From a virus: DNA of 29,314 nucleotides. Below the pieces are notes generated by a model that worked only from the letters and a program-made list of their open reading frames with translations, was not told where the DNA came from and searched no databases. Location of the stretch: the IMG/VR virus record IMGVR_UViG_3300049791_000036, positions 1 to 29,314 of that record; one strand, written 5' to 3'. The position numbers were made by a program, and so were the translations under genes. Positions 12,374 through 19,877 of the stretch are shown one piece after another (position 1 is the first letter of the stretch; each line of letters begins with the position of its first letter).

Positions 12374-12891
12374 CCGCCACCGTCAGCACACTGCGCCCAG
12401 TCCCCGGCAGCGACGGAGCCATCCACGCCGAACCACCCACCGCCCAACGCGCCATCACCGGCGAGTCCTGGAACGTCACCCTCGACGTCACCGGCCAAGT
12501 CGACCTGCAGAAACTCGCCCGCACCATCGCAGCCGACGAGAACCTCCGCGAAGCCTGGCGCGTCCTCTCCCACAACAGGTCCGACACGGCCGCCGGCCGG
12601 GACCTGCGACTCTCCGCGGCCAACCAGATCCGCCGCGCCGACACCGCACAGCAAGCGTTCACCCTCACCCTCGGCCCCACTCAGGCCGAGGATCTGGCCG
12701 AGCGGCTCGGTGAGCTGGCGTTGGAGCCGCAGCGATGCGAGTCGTTCGACGGCACCTGCAACGTCATCCTCACCGAGGACCCTAAGCGGCTCAACGAGGT
12801 CGCCGGGCACCTGCTCTGCCCGGCGTGCCTGACGGATGTTGACGAGCACGGCATGCCTGAGGACCGCGGCTCCTACGCGGACGGAGCCTGA
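12370..12891 (+). CDS. hypothetical protein, 173 aa, with CxxC
   Basis: The middle is helical (QVDLQKLARTIAADENLREAW; LTLGPTQAEDLAERLGELAL). A C-terminal part has three to four cysteines (RCESFDGTCNV; HLLCPACLTDVDEHG) able to bind zinc. No family is recognised; it belongs to the early operon. Confidence 0.6.
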   Translation: MTATVSTLRPVPGSDGAIHAEPPTAQRAITGESWNVTLDVTGQVDLQKLARTIAADENLREAWRVLSHNRSDTAAGRDLRLSAANQIRRADTAQQAFTLTLGPTQAEDLAERLGELALEPQRCESFDGTCNVILTEDPKRLNEVAGHLLCPACLTDVDEHGMPEDRGSYADGA

Positions 12892-12896
12892 CGGTC

Positions 12897-12977
12897 ATGT
12901 TCCTGATCCTGTTGTGCGGCACCGTCATCGCCTGTTGGCGAGTGCTCCGCATCCTCGCGCAAAGGCACGGGCGATGA
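12897..12977 (+). CDS. 26-residue membrane peptide
   Basis: MFLILLCGTVIACWRVLRI begins 5 bp after the previous stop, and its TGA overlaps the HNH start by 4 bp. One hydrophobic helix is followed by a basic tail. The TGA of the previous gene and the ATGA overlap with the next are the main support. Confidence 0.45.
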   Translation: MFLILLCGTVIACWRVLRILAQRHGR

Positions 12978-13432
12978 GCATCACCGACGCCACGAGCCGC
13001 ACCCGCGTCCTGCGACGCTTCCAGGCCGCCACCGACAAGCAGGCCGATGGGTGCTGGATCTGGCAGGCCAAGCGCGGCCGGGACGGGTACGGCCGGTTCA
13101 GCATCCAATGCCGGTGGCACATGGCCCACCGGATCAGCCACCAGCTGTTCAAGGGACCGATCCCACCCGGGCTCGACGTCGACCACCTCTGCCGCGTCCG
13201 TGCCTGCGTCAACCCAGATCACCTGGAAGCCGTTACGCGGCAAGTGAACCTGCGCCGCAACCCCTACATCGGGGCCAAGGTCGCGCAGACCCACTGCAAG
13301 CGTGACCACGAGTTCACCGACGCCAACACCTACATCAACGCCAAGGGCAATCGCGAGTGCCGGGCGTGTGGTGCCCTGTTCGCTCGCGAGAAGAAGGCGC
13401 GCCTTCGCGAGCTAATGAGGGTCGACGCATGA
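12974..13432 (+). CDS. HNH endonuclease
   Basis: The 152-residue product is an HNH_3-type nuclease: CWIWQAKRGRDGYGRF at 27-42, then D70-H71 in DVDHLCR, C78-N80 and H83 in ACVNPDHLE, and N92 in VNLRRN. A C-terminal zinc ribbon follows (HCKRDHEF; ECRACG). These enzymes nick or cut DNA with one metal. It starts at the ATG overlapping the 26-codon ORF. It may be a homing-type nuclease or serve phage recombination or host DNA degradation. Confidence 0.85.
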   Translation: MSITDATSRTRVLRRFQAATDKQADGCWIWQAKRGRDGYGRFSIQCRWHMAHRISHQLFKGPIPPGLDVDHLCRVRACVNPDHLEAVTRQVNLRRNPYIGAKVAQTHCKRDHEFTDANTYINAKGNRECRACGALFAREKKARLRELMRVDA

Positions 13433-14313
13433 CGCAGCCGAAGTTGGCCCACGCCACAGATTCGGGTCGATTCTATTTAGATCCCAAGTCAGGCGAGATG
13501 CTCATCAGCGTCACCAACGTCCTCGACAAAGGCGTCGGCTTGAAAGGCCCCGCACTCCAAGGCTGGGCCGTCAAAGTCACCGTCGATTACGTGTGGGAAC
13601 ACCTCCCCCGGATCGTCACAGCCTCACGCATCCCGGCAGACCGTGAGGCTGTGACCCGGGAGATAAAGGCCGCCCGAGAAGTGGTGCGAGACAAGGCATC
13701 CGACCTCGGCAGCCGAGTCCACCACATGGCCGACGCCCACCTCACCGGCAAACCCATGCCCGACGACCCCGAAGCCCAGCCCTACGTCGCCCAATACGAA
13801 GCCTGGCTAGCGGAGTTCGGCGTCGACCTGGCCGCCGACGTGTTCGCCGCGGAAGCCTCTGTGTTTAACCGGGACTGGGGGTACGCCGGCACCCTCGACG
13901 TGCTGCTGTACCTGCACCTCTTCCAGGACCCCGAAACCCTCGTCACATCCAAGAGTGACAAGCGGCACCTCTGGCTCATCGACCTCAAGAGCTCGCAGAC
14001 GAAACCCGACTCCGCAGTCTACCCCGACCAGACACTCCAGCTCGCCGGCCTCCGCTACGCCAAAGGGATCTGGCTACCGGACGACTCCGAGATGGCGATG
14101 CCCCCCGTGCACGCCTGCGCCACCCTGAACCTCCGCACGGGCTCTTACGGGTTCATCCCGCATGTGGTGGGGACTGCTGAGCGGCAGGCGTTCCAGGGGG
14201 CGCTAGCCGTCGCCAAGTGGGGCACTACGCAGCGGGACGTCCCGAAACCTGTTGCGGCGTCAGGGGATCCGAAACGACCAGCGCGTAAGCGCGCAACCAA
14301 GAAAGCAGCCTGA
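13429..14313 (+). CDS. PD-(D/E)XK exonuclease, RecB/Cas4-like
   Basis: The 294-residue product has the RecB-like nuclease motifs: H98 in SRVHHMADAH, GTLD with D157 in YAGTLDVLL, D185-x-K187 in LIDLKSSQ, and a glutamine motif QTLQLAGLRY. A basic Lys/Arg/Ala tail (PARKRATKKAA) could bind DNA. Phage members act as 5'-3' exonucleases in recombination or replication. Its neighbour at 14315 would be a natural ssDNA-handling partner. There are no Fe-S cluster cysteines, so it is not a canonical Cas4. Confidence 0.85.
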   Translation: MTQPKLAHATDSGRFYLDPKSGEMLISVTNVLDKGVGLKGPALQGWAVKVTVDYVWEHLPRIVTASRIPADREAVTREIKAAREVVRDKASDLGSRVHHMADAHLTGKPMPDDPEAQPYVAQYEAWLAEFGVDLAADVFAAEASVFNRDWGYAGTLDVLLYLHLFQDPETLVTSKSDKRHLWLIDLKSSQTKPDSAVYPDQTLQLAGLRYAKGIWLPDDSEMAMPPVHACATLNLRTGSYGFIPHVVGTAERQAFQGALAVAKWGTTQRDVPKPVAASGDPKRPARKRATKKAA

Positions 14314-14314
14314 C

Positions 14315-15358
14315 ATGCCTATCAGTCCAATCACATTGCAGCGTCGTCACGCCGAGCTCGGCCGGATCAGGCTTGGCAAGAAGGGCGACAAGGGTCAGCC
14401 ACAGAAGCTCGACCGGTTCCGGTTCACCTCGCCGCTGGAGCGGCACATCCGGGACCTCGCCACCCTCTACGGTGGCACCCCGCAGGAGTGGAAGAACGGC
14501 ACCGCCACCGAGTGGGAGGTCTACTCGACCGCCAACAGCATCCCCGTCGTGGTGGTCAAGGGCGGCCTGTCGCAGTGGATGGAAACCTGGTCCGGCGGTG
14601 GCTGCGTCCACCGCTGCGACGGCGTCACCAACGCCCTCACCGGGGACCTCTGCAACCCGGAGGACCCCGCACACCAGAACGCCAAGCCGACGACCCGTCT
14701 GTCCGTCATGCTCCCCGAGCTCGAAGCCATCGGCGTCTGGAGAACCGAGACGCATGGATGGAACGCAGCCGCCACGTTGCCGAACATGCACGACCTCGCC
14801 GCCTACCTCGGTGACCTAGTCCCGGCCCGGCTGATGCTCAAGGAGCAGAAGACGGTCAAGGATGGCCGAACTAACCGGTTCGTCGTCCCCGTCCTCGACC
14901 TGGAAGTCTCGGCGTCCCGGCTGACGGCCCTTGTGCAGCAAGCGAACGGTGGGCAGATCGGAGCCATCGAACAGCAGTCTGAGGCCAAGGCAATCGAGTC
15001 TGCTGCGGACACCGACTGGATCACAGAGGCTCTCGCCCAGTGCCAGACGGCTGATGACGTCCGAGACCTCTGGCAGCGGGTCAACTTCGCCCACGCCATG
15101 AACCCAGACCTCGCAGCTGTTCTGACCGCTCGTGGAGAAGAGCTCAAGGCAGCAGTCGACGGCACCGTCGACCCTGACATGTCGGTGGACGATGCGTGGT
15201 CGGCGATGGTCGCCGAAGCCGGCAAGCACAACCTGACGGCCAGCGCCATCGACTTCGAGCTCACCACCCGGTACGCGCCACTCACCCCCGACCAGCTGAC
15301 CGCGCTGCAGTTGGTCGAGTTCACGGCTGACCTCAAGGCCGGGAAGGTCGCAGCATGA
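14315..15358 (+). CDS. Gp3-like (recombination directionality factor-like) protein
   Basis: The 347-residue product begins MPISPITLQRRHAELGRIRLG and contains WEVY, IPVVVVKGG, and SQWMETWSGGGCVHRCDG (C97, C101, then C113), features I associate with the actinophage Gp3-like family. Some members are recombination directionality factors for serine integrases. Here the integrase is a tyrosine recombinase, so a DNA-binding role in replication or recombination with the adjacent exonuclease is more likely. The C-terminal half is helical and acidic. The start is set by ATG 14315, 1 bp after the exonuclease stop. Confidence 0.65.
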   Translation: MPISPITLQRRHAELGRIRLGKKGDKGQPQKLDRFRFTSPLERHIRDLATLYGGTPQEWKNGTATEWEVYSTANSIPVVVVKGGLSQWMETWSGGGCVHRCDGVTNALTGDLCNPEDPAHQNAKPTTRLSVMLPELEAIGVWRTETHGWNAAATLPNMHDLAAYLGDLVPARLMLKEQKTVKDGRTNRFVVPVLDLEVSASRLTALVQQANGGQIGAIEQQSEAKAIESAADTDWITEALAQCQTADDVRDLWQRVNFAHAMNPDLAAVLTARGEELKAAVDGTVDPDMSVDDAWSAMVAEAGKHNLTASAIDFELTTRYAPLTPDQLTALQLVEFTADLKAGKVAA

Positions 15359-15615
15359 GCGCGTCGAGAGTGCGACACGCGCTGTCCTACAAAGATGCCC
15401 GGACCTACCTGCGGATCGGCATCACGCCGGTTGAGATCGTCCGGCTGCGCTGGCCTGACATCACCGACCAGGGCGCCGACTACGTGCTGTGGGAGCTGAC
15501 CCCGTTCCCGCTGGTGCGAGGGGTCCATGACCTCGCGGATGCGGTCTGTGCGATCGAGGAAGAACCCCCGGGCCTGCCGCCGCGGGCTCCACGGTCGAAG
15601 GTCGTGGCTGCATGA
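15355..15615 (+). CDS. hypothetical protein, 86 aa
   Basis: A compact protein (MSASRVRHALSYKDARTYLRIGI...) with the motif TPVEIVRLRWPDI and an acidic/Pro-rich C-terminus (AIEEEPPGLPPRAPRSK). The middle can fold as a helix-turn-helix-like pair but is not diagnostic. ATGA overlaps on both sides. Confidence 0.6.
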   Translation: MSASRVRHALSYKDARTYLRIGITPVEIVRLRWPDITDQGADYVLWELTPFPLVRGVHDLADAVCAIEEEPPGLPPRAPRSKVVAA

Positions 15616-16361
15616 GCATCCCCTGGCACCTCCAGCCCATGGTCGCCTTCGACCTCGAAACCACCGGCCCACACCCAGACACCGCACGCATCGTCACCGC
15701 CACCATCATCGAAGTCTCAAGCTCCGGCATGGGCAACGTCTACGAATGGCTAGTCGACCCCGGCATGGAAATCCCCGCCGGGGCGACCGCCATCCACGGC
15801 ATCACCACCGAACGCGCCCAAGAAGACGGCCAAGACCCCGCCGAAGCCATCATGGAGATCACCGAGCTCCTCAGCTTCACCCTCGCCCGCGGCATCCCAG
15901 TCGTCGGCCAGAATATCTCCTATGACCTGACCGTCCTCGACCGCGAATGCCGCCGACACGGCATCCGCACCCTCGGTGACCGACTCGACCGAGTCGCCCC
16001 GATCATCGACACCTACGTCCTCGACAAGCAGGTCGACCAGTTCAGGAAGGGCAAGCGGACCCTGACCGCGATGGCCGCCCACTACGGCGTCAACCTCGCC
16101 GACGCCCACACCGCGTCCGCTGACGCCCTCGCAGCGTCCCGGATCGCCGTCGTCATGGCCGAGTGGTACGCCGAGCTCCGCGTGGACGCTGACCGGCTCC
16201 ACCGGTCGCAGGTGGACTGGCGGTTCGAGCAGTGCAAGTCGCTGCAGGAGTATTTCCGCCGCACCGACCCCACCGCCATCGTCAACGGCGACTGGCCAGT
16301 CCAGCAACTCCCCAACGACTGGACCCCGCAGCTCGTCGACGTCGAAGAGGTGACCGCATGA
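15612..16361 (+). CDS. DnaQ-like DEDDh 3'-5' exonuclease
   Basis: The 249-residue product contains all DEDDh residues: D14 and E16 in FDLETTGP, D105 in GQNISYDLTVLD, H166 and D171 in HTASADALA. It resembles a Pol III epsilon proofreading subunit without a polymerase; no phage DNA polymerase gene is present in the window. It may trim DNA ends or scavenge nucleotides. The C-terminal ~60 residues are an extra basic/aromatic helix region. Confidence 0.9.
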   Translation: MSIPWHLQPMVAFDLETTGPHPDTARIVTATIIEVSSSGMGNVYEWLVDPGMEIPAGATAIHGITTERAQEDGQDPAEAIMEITELLSFTLARGIPVVGQNISYDLTVLDRECRRHGIRTLGDRLDRVAPIIDTYVLDKQVDQFRKGKRTLTAMAAHYGVNLADAHTASADALAASRIAVVMAEWYAELRVDADRLHRSQVDWRFEQCKSLQEYFRRTDPTAIVNGDWPVQQLPNDWTPQLVDVEEVTA

Positions 16362-16525
16362 TCCCCGCACCAGAGGAAGCATCGGCCACCTCCCGGCAGA
16401 TGGCCCGCGCCTGTCGTGACACCTACGTCGCGCTCGTGGCCGAAGGGTTCACCGAGTGGCAGGCCCTCATCATCGTCGGCCAGTGCATCTCAGCTGCCGC
16501 ACAACAGAACCGAGACGACTCATGA
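16358..16525 (+). CDS. small helical protein, 55 aa
   Basis: MIPAPEEASATSRQMARACRD continues as helical YVALVAEGFTEWQALIIVGQCISAA and a short acidic end. The pattern, an amphipathic helix then 'GFTExQALxIVxQ', recurs in small actinophage proteins. ATGA overlaps on both sides; function unknown. Confidence 0.6.
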   Translation: MIPAPEEASATSRQMARACRDTYVALVAEGFTEWQALIIVGQCISAAAQQNRDDS

Positions 16526-16698
16526 GGGTCTGGCAGGCGGCAGCGGTCGTCACCGGAGGCATCCTCTGGGGCGAGTTCTGGATCTGGCTCCGCGACCACG
16601 CCACCCCACGCCGACACGCCAACGAGGCGCACTCGGACGAGCTGCACTCGTTCCTCGACGACGCCGACTGGCCAGACAACCGAGGGGACCAGACATGA
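16522..16698 (+). CDS. small membrane-associated protein, 58 aa
   Basis: A short hydrophobic N-terminal helix (WQAAAVVTGGILWGEFWIWL) is followed by a His/Asp-rich tail (RRHANEAHSDELHSFLDDADW) that could bind metal. Coupled by 4-bp overlaps upstream and downstream. No family is recognised. Confidence 0.55.
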   Translation: MRVWQAAAVVTGGILWGEFWIWLRDHATPRRHANEAHSDELHSFLDDADWPDNRGDQT

Positions 16699-17132
16699 CC
16701 AACCAACGGCCACGTGCACAGTGCGGCACGACCGGCGGGTACGACTCCCACCGCTACCACAACGAAGACCCCTGCGAGCGCTGCAAACGTGCCAATCGCG
16801 AGTACCAGCGCGAATGGCGGCAACGTAACCGCCCCACCCGCGCCGTCCCCCCCGACCCGAAGACAATGTTCCCAACGCAACGGATCCCGGTCGCGGAGAA
16901 GCCGACGCCATGTCAGGTCCAGAACAAGGACCTATGGCTGGCGGAGGAGCCGGACAGCGTTGCCGCGCAATGGTGCCAGTCGTGTCCACTGATTAAGCCG
17001 TGCCTGGCTTACGCGTTGGGATGGAAGCTGTTCGGTGTCTGGGGTGGTCTCACGATGGATGAGCGGAAGGCGATCCAGAAGGAACAGGGGATTAAGGCCA
17101 AGCCCGTCCTGAGCGGCTGGCGCGCGTCATGA
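16695..17132 (+). CDS. WhiB-family protein with an added N-terminal zinc-like domain
   Basis: The 145-residue product ends with a WhiB domain: C73, C94-x2-C97, C103 for a [4Fe-4S] cluster, then the GVWGG turn (114-118) and a basic tail. Residues ~8-42 (CGTTGGYDSHRYHNEDPCERC) form a separate C/H cluster likely to bind zinc. WhiB proteins are redox-sensitive transcription factors of actinobacteria; a phage copy (WhiB of TM4) is known to antagonise host WhiB2. Control of host division or superinfection is therefore possible. Family is certain; the role is inferred. Confidence 0.92.
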   Translation: MTNQRPRAQCGTTGGYDSHRYHNEDPCERCKRANREYQREWRQRNRPTRAVPPDPKTMFPTQRIPVAEKPTPCQVQNKDLWLAEEPDSVAAQWCQSCPLIKPCLAYALGWKLFGVWGGLTMDERKAIQKEQGIKAKPVLSGWRAS

Positions 17133-17350
17133 ACGACGACACCGACTCGGTCAACCACCCGGCCCACTACACGTCGCACCCGTCCGGTATCGAGTGCATC
17201 GAGGTTACCCGGCACATGGGGTTCAACCTCGGCAACGCCGTCAAGTACATCTGGCGAGCCGACCTGAAAGCCAACGCGATCGAGGATCTGGAGAAGGCCG
17301 CCTGGTACGTCGCCGACGAGATCGCCAAACGGAAGGCGGCGACCGCATGA
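17129..17350 (+). CDS. DUF3310 protein
   Basis: The 73-residue product shows the family pattern clearly: VNHPAHYTSHPSGIECIEV, FNLGNAVKYIWRADLK and EDLEKAAWYV. DUF3310 is a small phage-enriched family of unknown biochemical role, sometimes annotated as nucleotide kinase-like. It is inside the replication operon with 4-bp overlaps. Confidence 0.9.
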   Translation: MNDDTDSVNHPAHYTSHPSGIECIEVTRHMGFNLGNAVKYIWRADLKANAIEDLEKAAWYVADEIAKRKAATA

Positions 17351-17475
17351 CCGCCACCGAGCTGGAGCCCGGCACCCCGCAGGCCGCATCCTGCTACGGC
17401 AAAACCCGCGGCCACTACTACACCAAGGTCAACGGCGTGTGGGTCTGCGTCGCATGCAAGGAGCCACGACCATGA
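17347..17475 (+). CDS. zinc-ribbon-like microprotein, 42 aa
   Basis: MTATELEPGTPQAASCYGK...VCVACKEPRP has CYG and CVAC pairs around an aromatic strand (HYYTKVNGVWVCV), as in half zinc ribbons. ATGA overlaps on both sides support it despite its length. Confidence 0.5.
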   Translation: MTATELEPGTPQAASCYGKTRGHYYTKVNGVWVCVACKEPRP

Positions 17476-17672
17476 TCCACGCCCTGACCTGCCCGGTCCG
17501 TTCCCGCTGGCTGCGGTGGCGCAACCACCAGCCGTTCTGGTGTGACGACAAGACAGCCAACATGCTCGGCGTCGCGCAGTACGGGTGCCGCCGTTGTGGA
17601 CATGGGGCCATGCAGCAACGACCTGCCGCCCACCGCACTCCGCATCCCGTCGAGACACAGGACCGGCCATGA
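17472..17672 (+). CDS. small CxxC protein, 66 aa
   Basis: MIHALTCPVRSRWLRWRNHQ... carries CP, WC and a CRRCGH pair, with a basic N-half and a Pro/His tail. It could bind zinc or nucleic acid. 4-bp overlaps on both sides; no family recognised. Confidence 0.55.
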   Translation: MIHALTCPVRSRWLRWRNHQPFWCDDKTANMLGVAQYGCRRCGHGAMQQRPAAHRTPHPVETQDRP

Positions 17673-17938
17673 CCGACCAGCGTGTCTACATCGCCACCCG
17701 CCAAGTCCGACACATCGCCGTCCGGATCACCGACCTCGACAACGACCCCACCGACAACGCCGGACGCTACCGCGCCATCTGCGGCTCACAAGCCGTCGCC
17801 GACTGGCCCATCCTCGGCGACGCACCCCGACTCCTCTTCGGCGCCGACCCCGACAACGGCGACGGACGCTGGAGCCTGCACGTCTGCCAACGGTGCTACC
17901 GCGAAGCCCAGACCATCATGTCGGCGGCAATCACATGA
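17669..17938 (+). CDS. small hypothetical protein, 89 aa
   Basis: A compact protein with RQVRHIAVRITDLDND, GRYRAICG and a C-terminal HVCQRCYREAQ zinc-type pair. The RAICG...CQRC pattern looks like a single zinc site. Function unknown; coupled to both neighbours. Confidence 0.6.
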   Translation: MTDQRVYIATRQVRHIAVRITDLDNDPTDNAGRYRAICGSQAVADWPILGDAPRLLFGADPDNGDGRWSLHVCQRCYREAQTIMSAAIT

Positions 17939-18333
17939 CCGACGACGAAGCCGCCCAGATCCGGCGCAGCGCAGACACGCTCACCGCCATCGTCGGTCGC
18001 ATCGGCTACGACGAGGCCGCAGCAGTCACGGTCGGATGGTCCCGCCGCAAACTCCTCACCGTCGCCCTAGAGCTCGCCCGGCGCAACTTCCACGGCACCA
18101 ACGCCGACCCTCTCGCCGACCCGCACCGGCCCCGTTCACGGCAACGGCTTCTGCTCGAAGAGGACCGATGGACAGTGGAGGACGCGCGGCTAGCGCACCG
18201 CATGTACGACGCCGGACTCAAGACTGCCCACGTCATGGAAGGTAACCGGGTCTATGCCCGGCGTGCGCGGAGGGCACGTTCCGAAGCGGCGATCGAGGCG
18301 CAGCGGCAGAGGCTCATGGGGGCGACAGGATGA
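17935..18333 (+). CDS. hypothetical protein, 132 aa, helical and basic
   Basis: MTDDEAAQIRRSADTLTAIV... is mainly helical. RIGYDEAAAVTVGWSRRKLLTVALELARRN looks like a helix-turn-helix-like pair, followed by a basic end (YARRARRARSEAAIEAQRQRL). It may bind DNA as a regulator or replication accessory. No family is recognised. Confidence 0.6.
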   Translation: MTDDEAAQIRRSADTLTAIVGRIGYDEAAAVTVGWSRRKLLTVALELARRNFHGTNADPLADPHRPRSRQRLLLEEDRWTVEDARLAHRMYDAGLKTAHVMEGNRVYARRARRARSEAAIEAQRQRLMGATG

Positions 18334-18875
18334 CCAACCGACCCCGCGCCATCGGCACCGCCGCCGAAACCGCCGTCGTCAAAGTCCTACGCGCCAACGG
18401 ATTCGGCCAAGCCGAACGCCGACCACTACACGGCAACCAGGACTGGGGCGACATCTACGGCACCCCCGGCATCTGTTGGGAAGTCAAAGGCGGCGAGGCA
18501 GGCAAAGCCGCCCACGGACGCCCCACCCTGCTCGCATCGTTCCTCGCCCAGACCGAGACCGAACGCCGGAACAGCAGCAGCGACGTCGGCGTCCTGGTCC
18601 TCGCACGCAAGGGCTTCCCGCGCGCCGACCAGTGGTGGGCCGTCATCCAGCTCGGGCAGTTCCTCGAAATCGGCACCGGAGACTCAGTCCACTTCCTTGA
18701 CACCGTGCGCTCTGTCCCGAGCCTCGTCGAACGCGCCATCCACCTATCCACACCGATCTGGCTAGAGCTCGGCGACCTCATTCGCGCGCTCAGGATCACC
18801 GGCTACGGCGACCCGCTGCCCGAGACCTACGGCCACCGCATCGACACCCTCGACGTCAACAGCGGTGTCCTGTGA
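18330..18875 (+). CDS. Holliday-junction-resolvase-like PD-(D/E)XK nuclease
   Basis: The 181-residue product has the endonuclease fold pattern: E13 in GTAAETAVVKVLRANGF, D41 in NQDWGDIYG, and E51-x-K53 in WEVKGG. The N-terminal 100 residues match archaeal-Hjc-like/VRR-type phage nucleases; residues 120-181 are an extra helical part. It probably resolves branched DNA during replication or before packaging. Confidence 0.75.
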   Translation: MTNRPRAIGTAAETAVVKVLRANGFGQAERRPLHGNQDWGDIYGTPGICWEVKGGEAGKAAHGRPTLLASFLAQTETERRNSSSDVGVLVLARKGFPRADQWWAVIQLGQFLEIGTGDSVHFLDTVRSVPSLVERAIHLSTPIWLELGDLIRALRITGYGDPLPETYGHRIDTLDVNSGVL

Positions 18876-18991
18876 CCGACCGCCGCATCGCCATCCTCGC
18901 CGCCATCGCCGTCGCCATCGCGGTCCCCCTCATCACCACCGGACTCGTCATCGCCGACCAGTTCTGGACGAAATGGAAGAACAGCCGATGA
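18872..18991 (+). CDS. 39-residue membrane peptide
   Basis: The GTG start overlaps the nuclease TGA and the stop overlaps the methylase ATG. The product, MTDRRIAILAAIAVAIAVPL..., is a single Ala/Ile/Val helix with a basic end (FWTKWKNSR). Function unknown. Confidence 0.5.
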   Translation: MTDRRIAILAAIAVAIAVPLITTGLVIADQFWTKWKNSR

Positions 18992-19602
18992 CACGCCCGA
19001 CGATGCTCGACACCTACTGCAAGGCCGGCGGGTCCGCCATGGGGTGGGACCTCGCCGGCTTCGACGTCGTCGGCGTCGACATCGAACCCCAACCCAACTA
19101 CCCGTTCGAGTTCCACCAGTGCGACGCCATCGAATACATCGACACCCACGGCCACGAGTTCGACGCGGTCACCGGTTCACCGCCCTGCCCGCGCTATGCG
19201 GCGGTGACGAAGTGGCGGGGCAACCCCGGCGATCACCCGGACCTGATCGCCCCGACCCGTGACGCGATGAATCGCGCGGGCCGGCCGTGGGTGATCGAGA
19301 ACGTGCCGGAGGCCCCGATCCGCCGCGACTTCCTCCTCTGCGGGACGCAGTTCGGGTTGAACATCCGCCGGCACCGCGTCTTCGAGGTCGGCTTGTGGAC
19401 TCCAGCGTTCGAGCTGCAGCCGGGGTGCCTGTGCTATCGGAACCCGCGGCTGGTGCCATTCGAGCACAAGGACGAGCGGGCGTTCGCTGACGCACTCGGC
19501 TGCCCGTGGATGACCGCGAAGGAAGGCCGCGACGCCATCCCGCCCGCCTTCACCGAGTACATCGGCCGGCAGCTACTCGCCGCCTTGGTGATGGCCGCGT
19601 GA
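18988..19602 (+). CDS. short DNA cytosine-5 methyltransferase-like protein
   Basis: The 204-residue product carries motif I (MLDTYCKAGGSAMGWDLAGF, binding AdoMet), D31 in VGVDIEP, motif IV GSPPC with the catalytic-type C67, ENV at 104-106 and RRHRVFEV at 127-134. It is much shorter than typical Dcm enzymes and lacks a clear target-recognition domain before the last motifs. No restriction partner lies next to it. It may protect phage DNA from host restriction or regulate packaging; specificity cannot be read. Confidence 0.8.
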   Translation: MTRPTMLDTYCKAGGSAMGWDLAGFDVVGVDIEPQPNYPFEFHQCDAIEYIDTHGHEFDAVTGSPPCPRYAAVTKWRGNPGDHPDLIAPTRDAMNRAGRPWVIENVPEAPIRRDFLLCGTQFGLNIRRHRVFEVGLWTPAFELQPGCLCYRNPRLVPFEHKDERAFADALGCPWMTAKEGRDAIPPAFTEYIGRQLLAALVMAA

Positions 19603-19877
19603 ACATCGACGACCTCGGCACCTACAGCGACGGCTACCTCCACGGCGCCACCTGGGCAATCAACCACACCACCAACCAGCTCGAGCAACGCGACGAACGA
19701 CTCGCCCGACGCATCGTCGCCCTCCAGTACGACCACGACCACCCACTCGACCCCAACACGGAATCGTGGATCGACCGCAACGTTCGCATCTGGGCTGCAT
19801 CCACCGTCCGAGCGTCACTGGCCGGCCCGACCCCGACCTACGAGCAGTGCATGGCCTCCTGGGATGACCCCACATGA
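19599..19877 (+). CDS. hypothetical protein, 92 aa
   Basis: GTG start overlapping the methylase TGA. MNIDDLGTYSDGYLHGATWAI... is mostly helical with a Trp/Arg pattern (ESWIDRNVRIWAAS) and one Cys near the end. Position directly before the RepA-like ATPase suggests a replication accessory; no family recognised. Confidence 0.6.
   Translation: MNIDDLGTYSDGYLHGATWAINHTTNQLEQRDERLARRIVALQYDHDHPLDPNTESWIDRNVRIWAASTVRASLAGPTPTYEQCMASWDDPT

Noticed and set aside
13429-14313. CRISPR-associated Cas4
   Set aside because: The nuclease lacks the Fe-S cysteines, and no cas genes or arrays occur in the window.
18988-19602. Restriction-modification system
   Set aside because: Only the methyltransferase is present; the nearby PD-(D/E)XK gene at 18330 looks like a resolvase and is separated by a membrane peptide.
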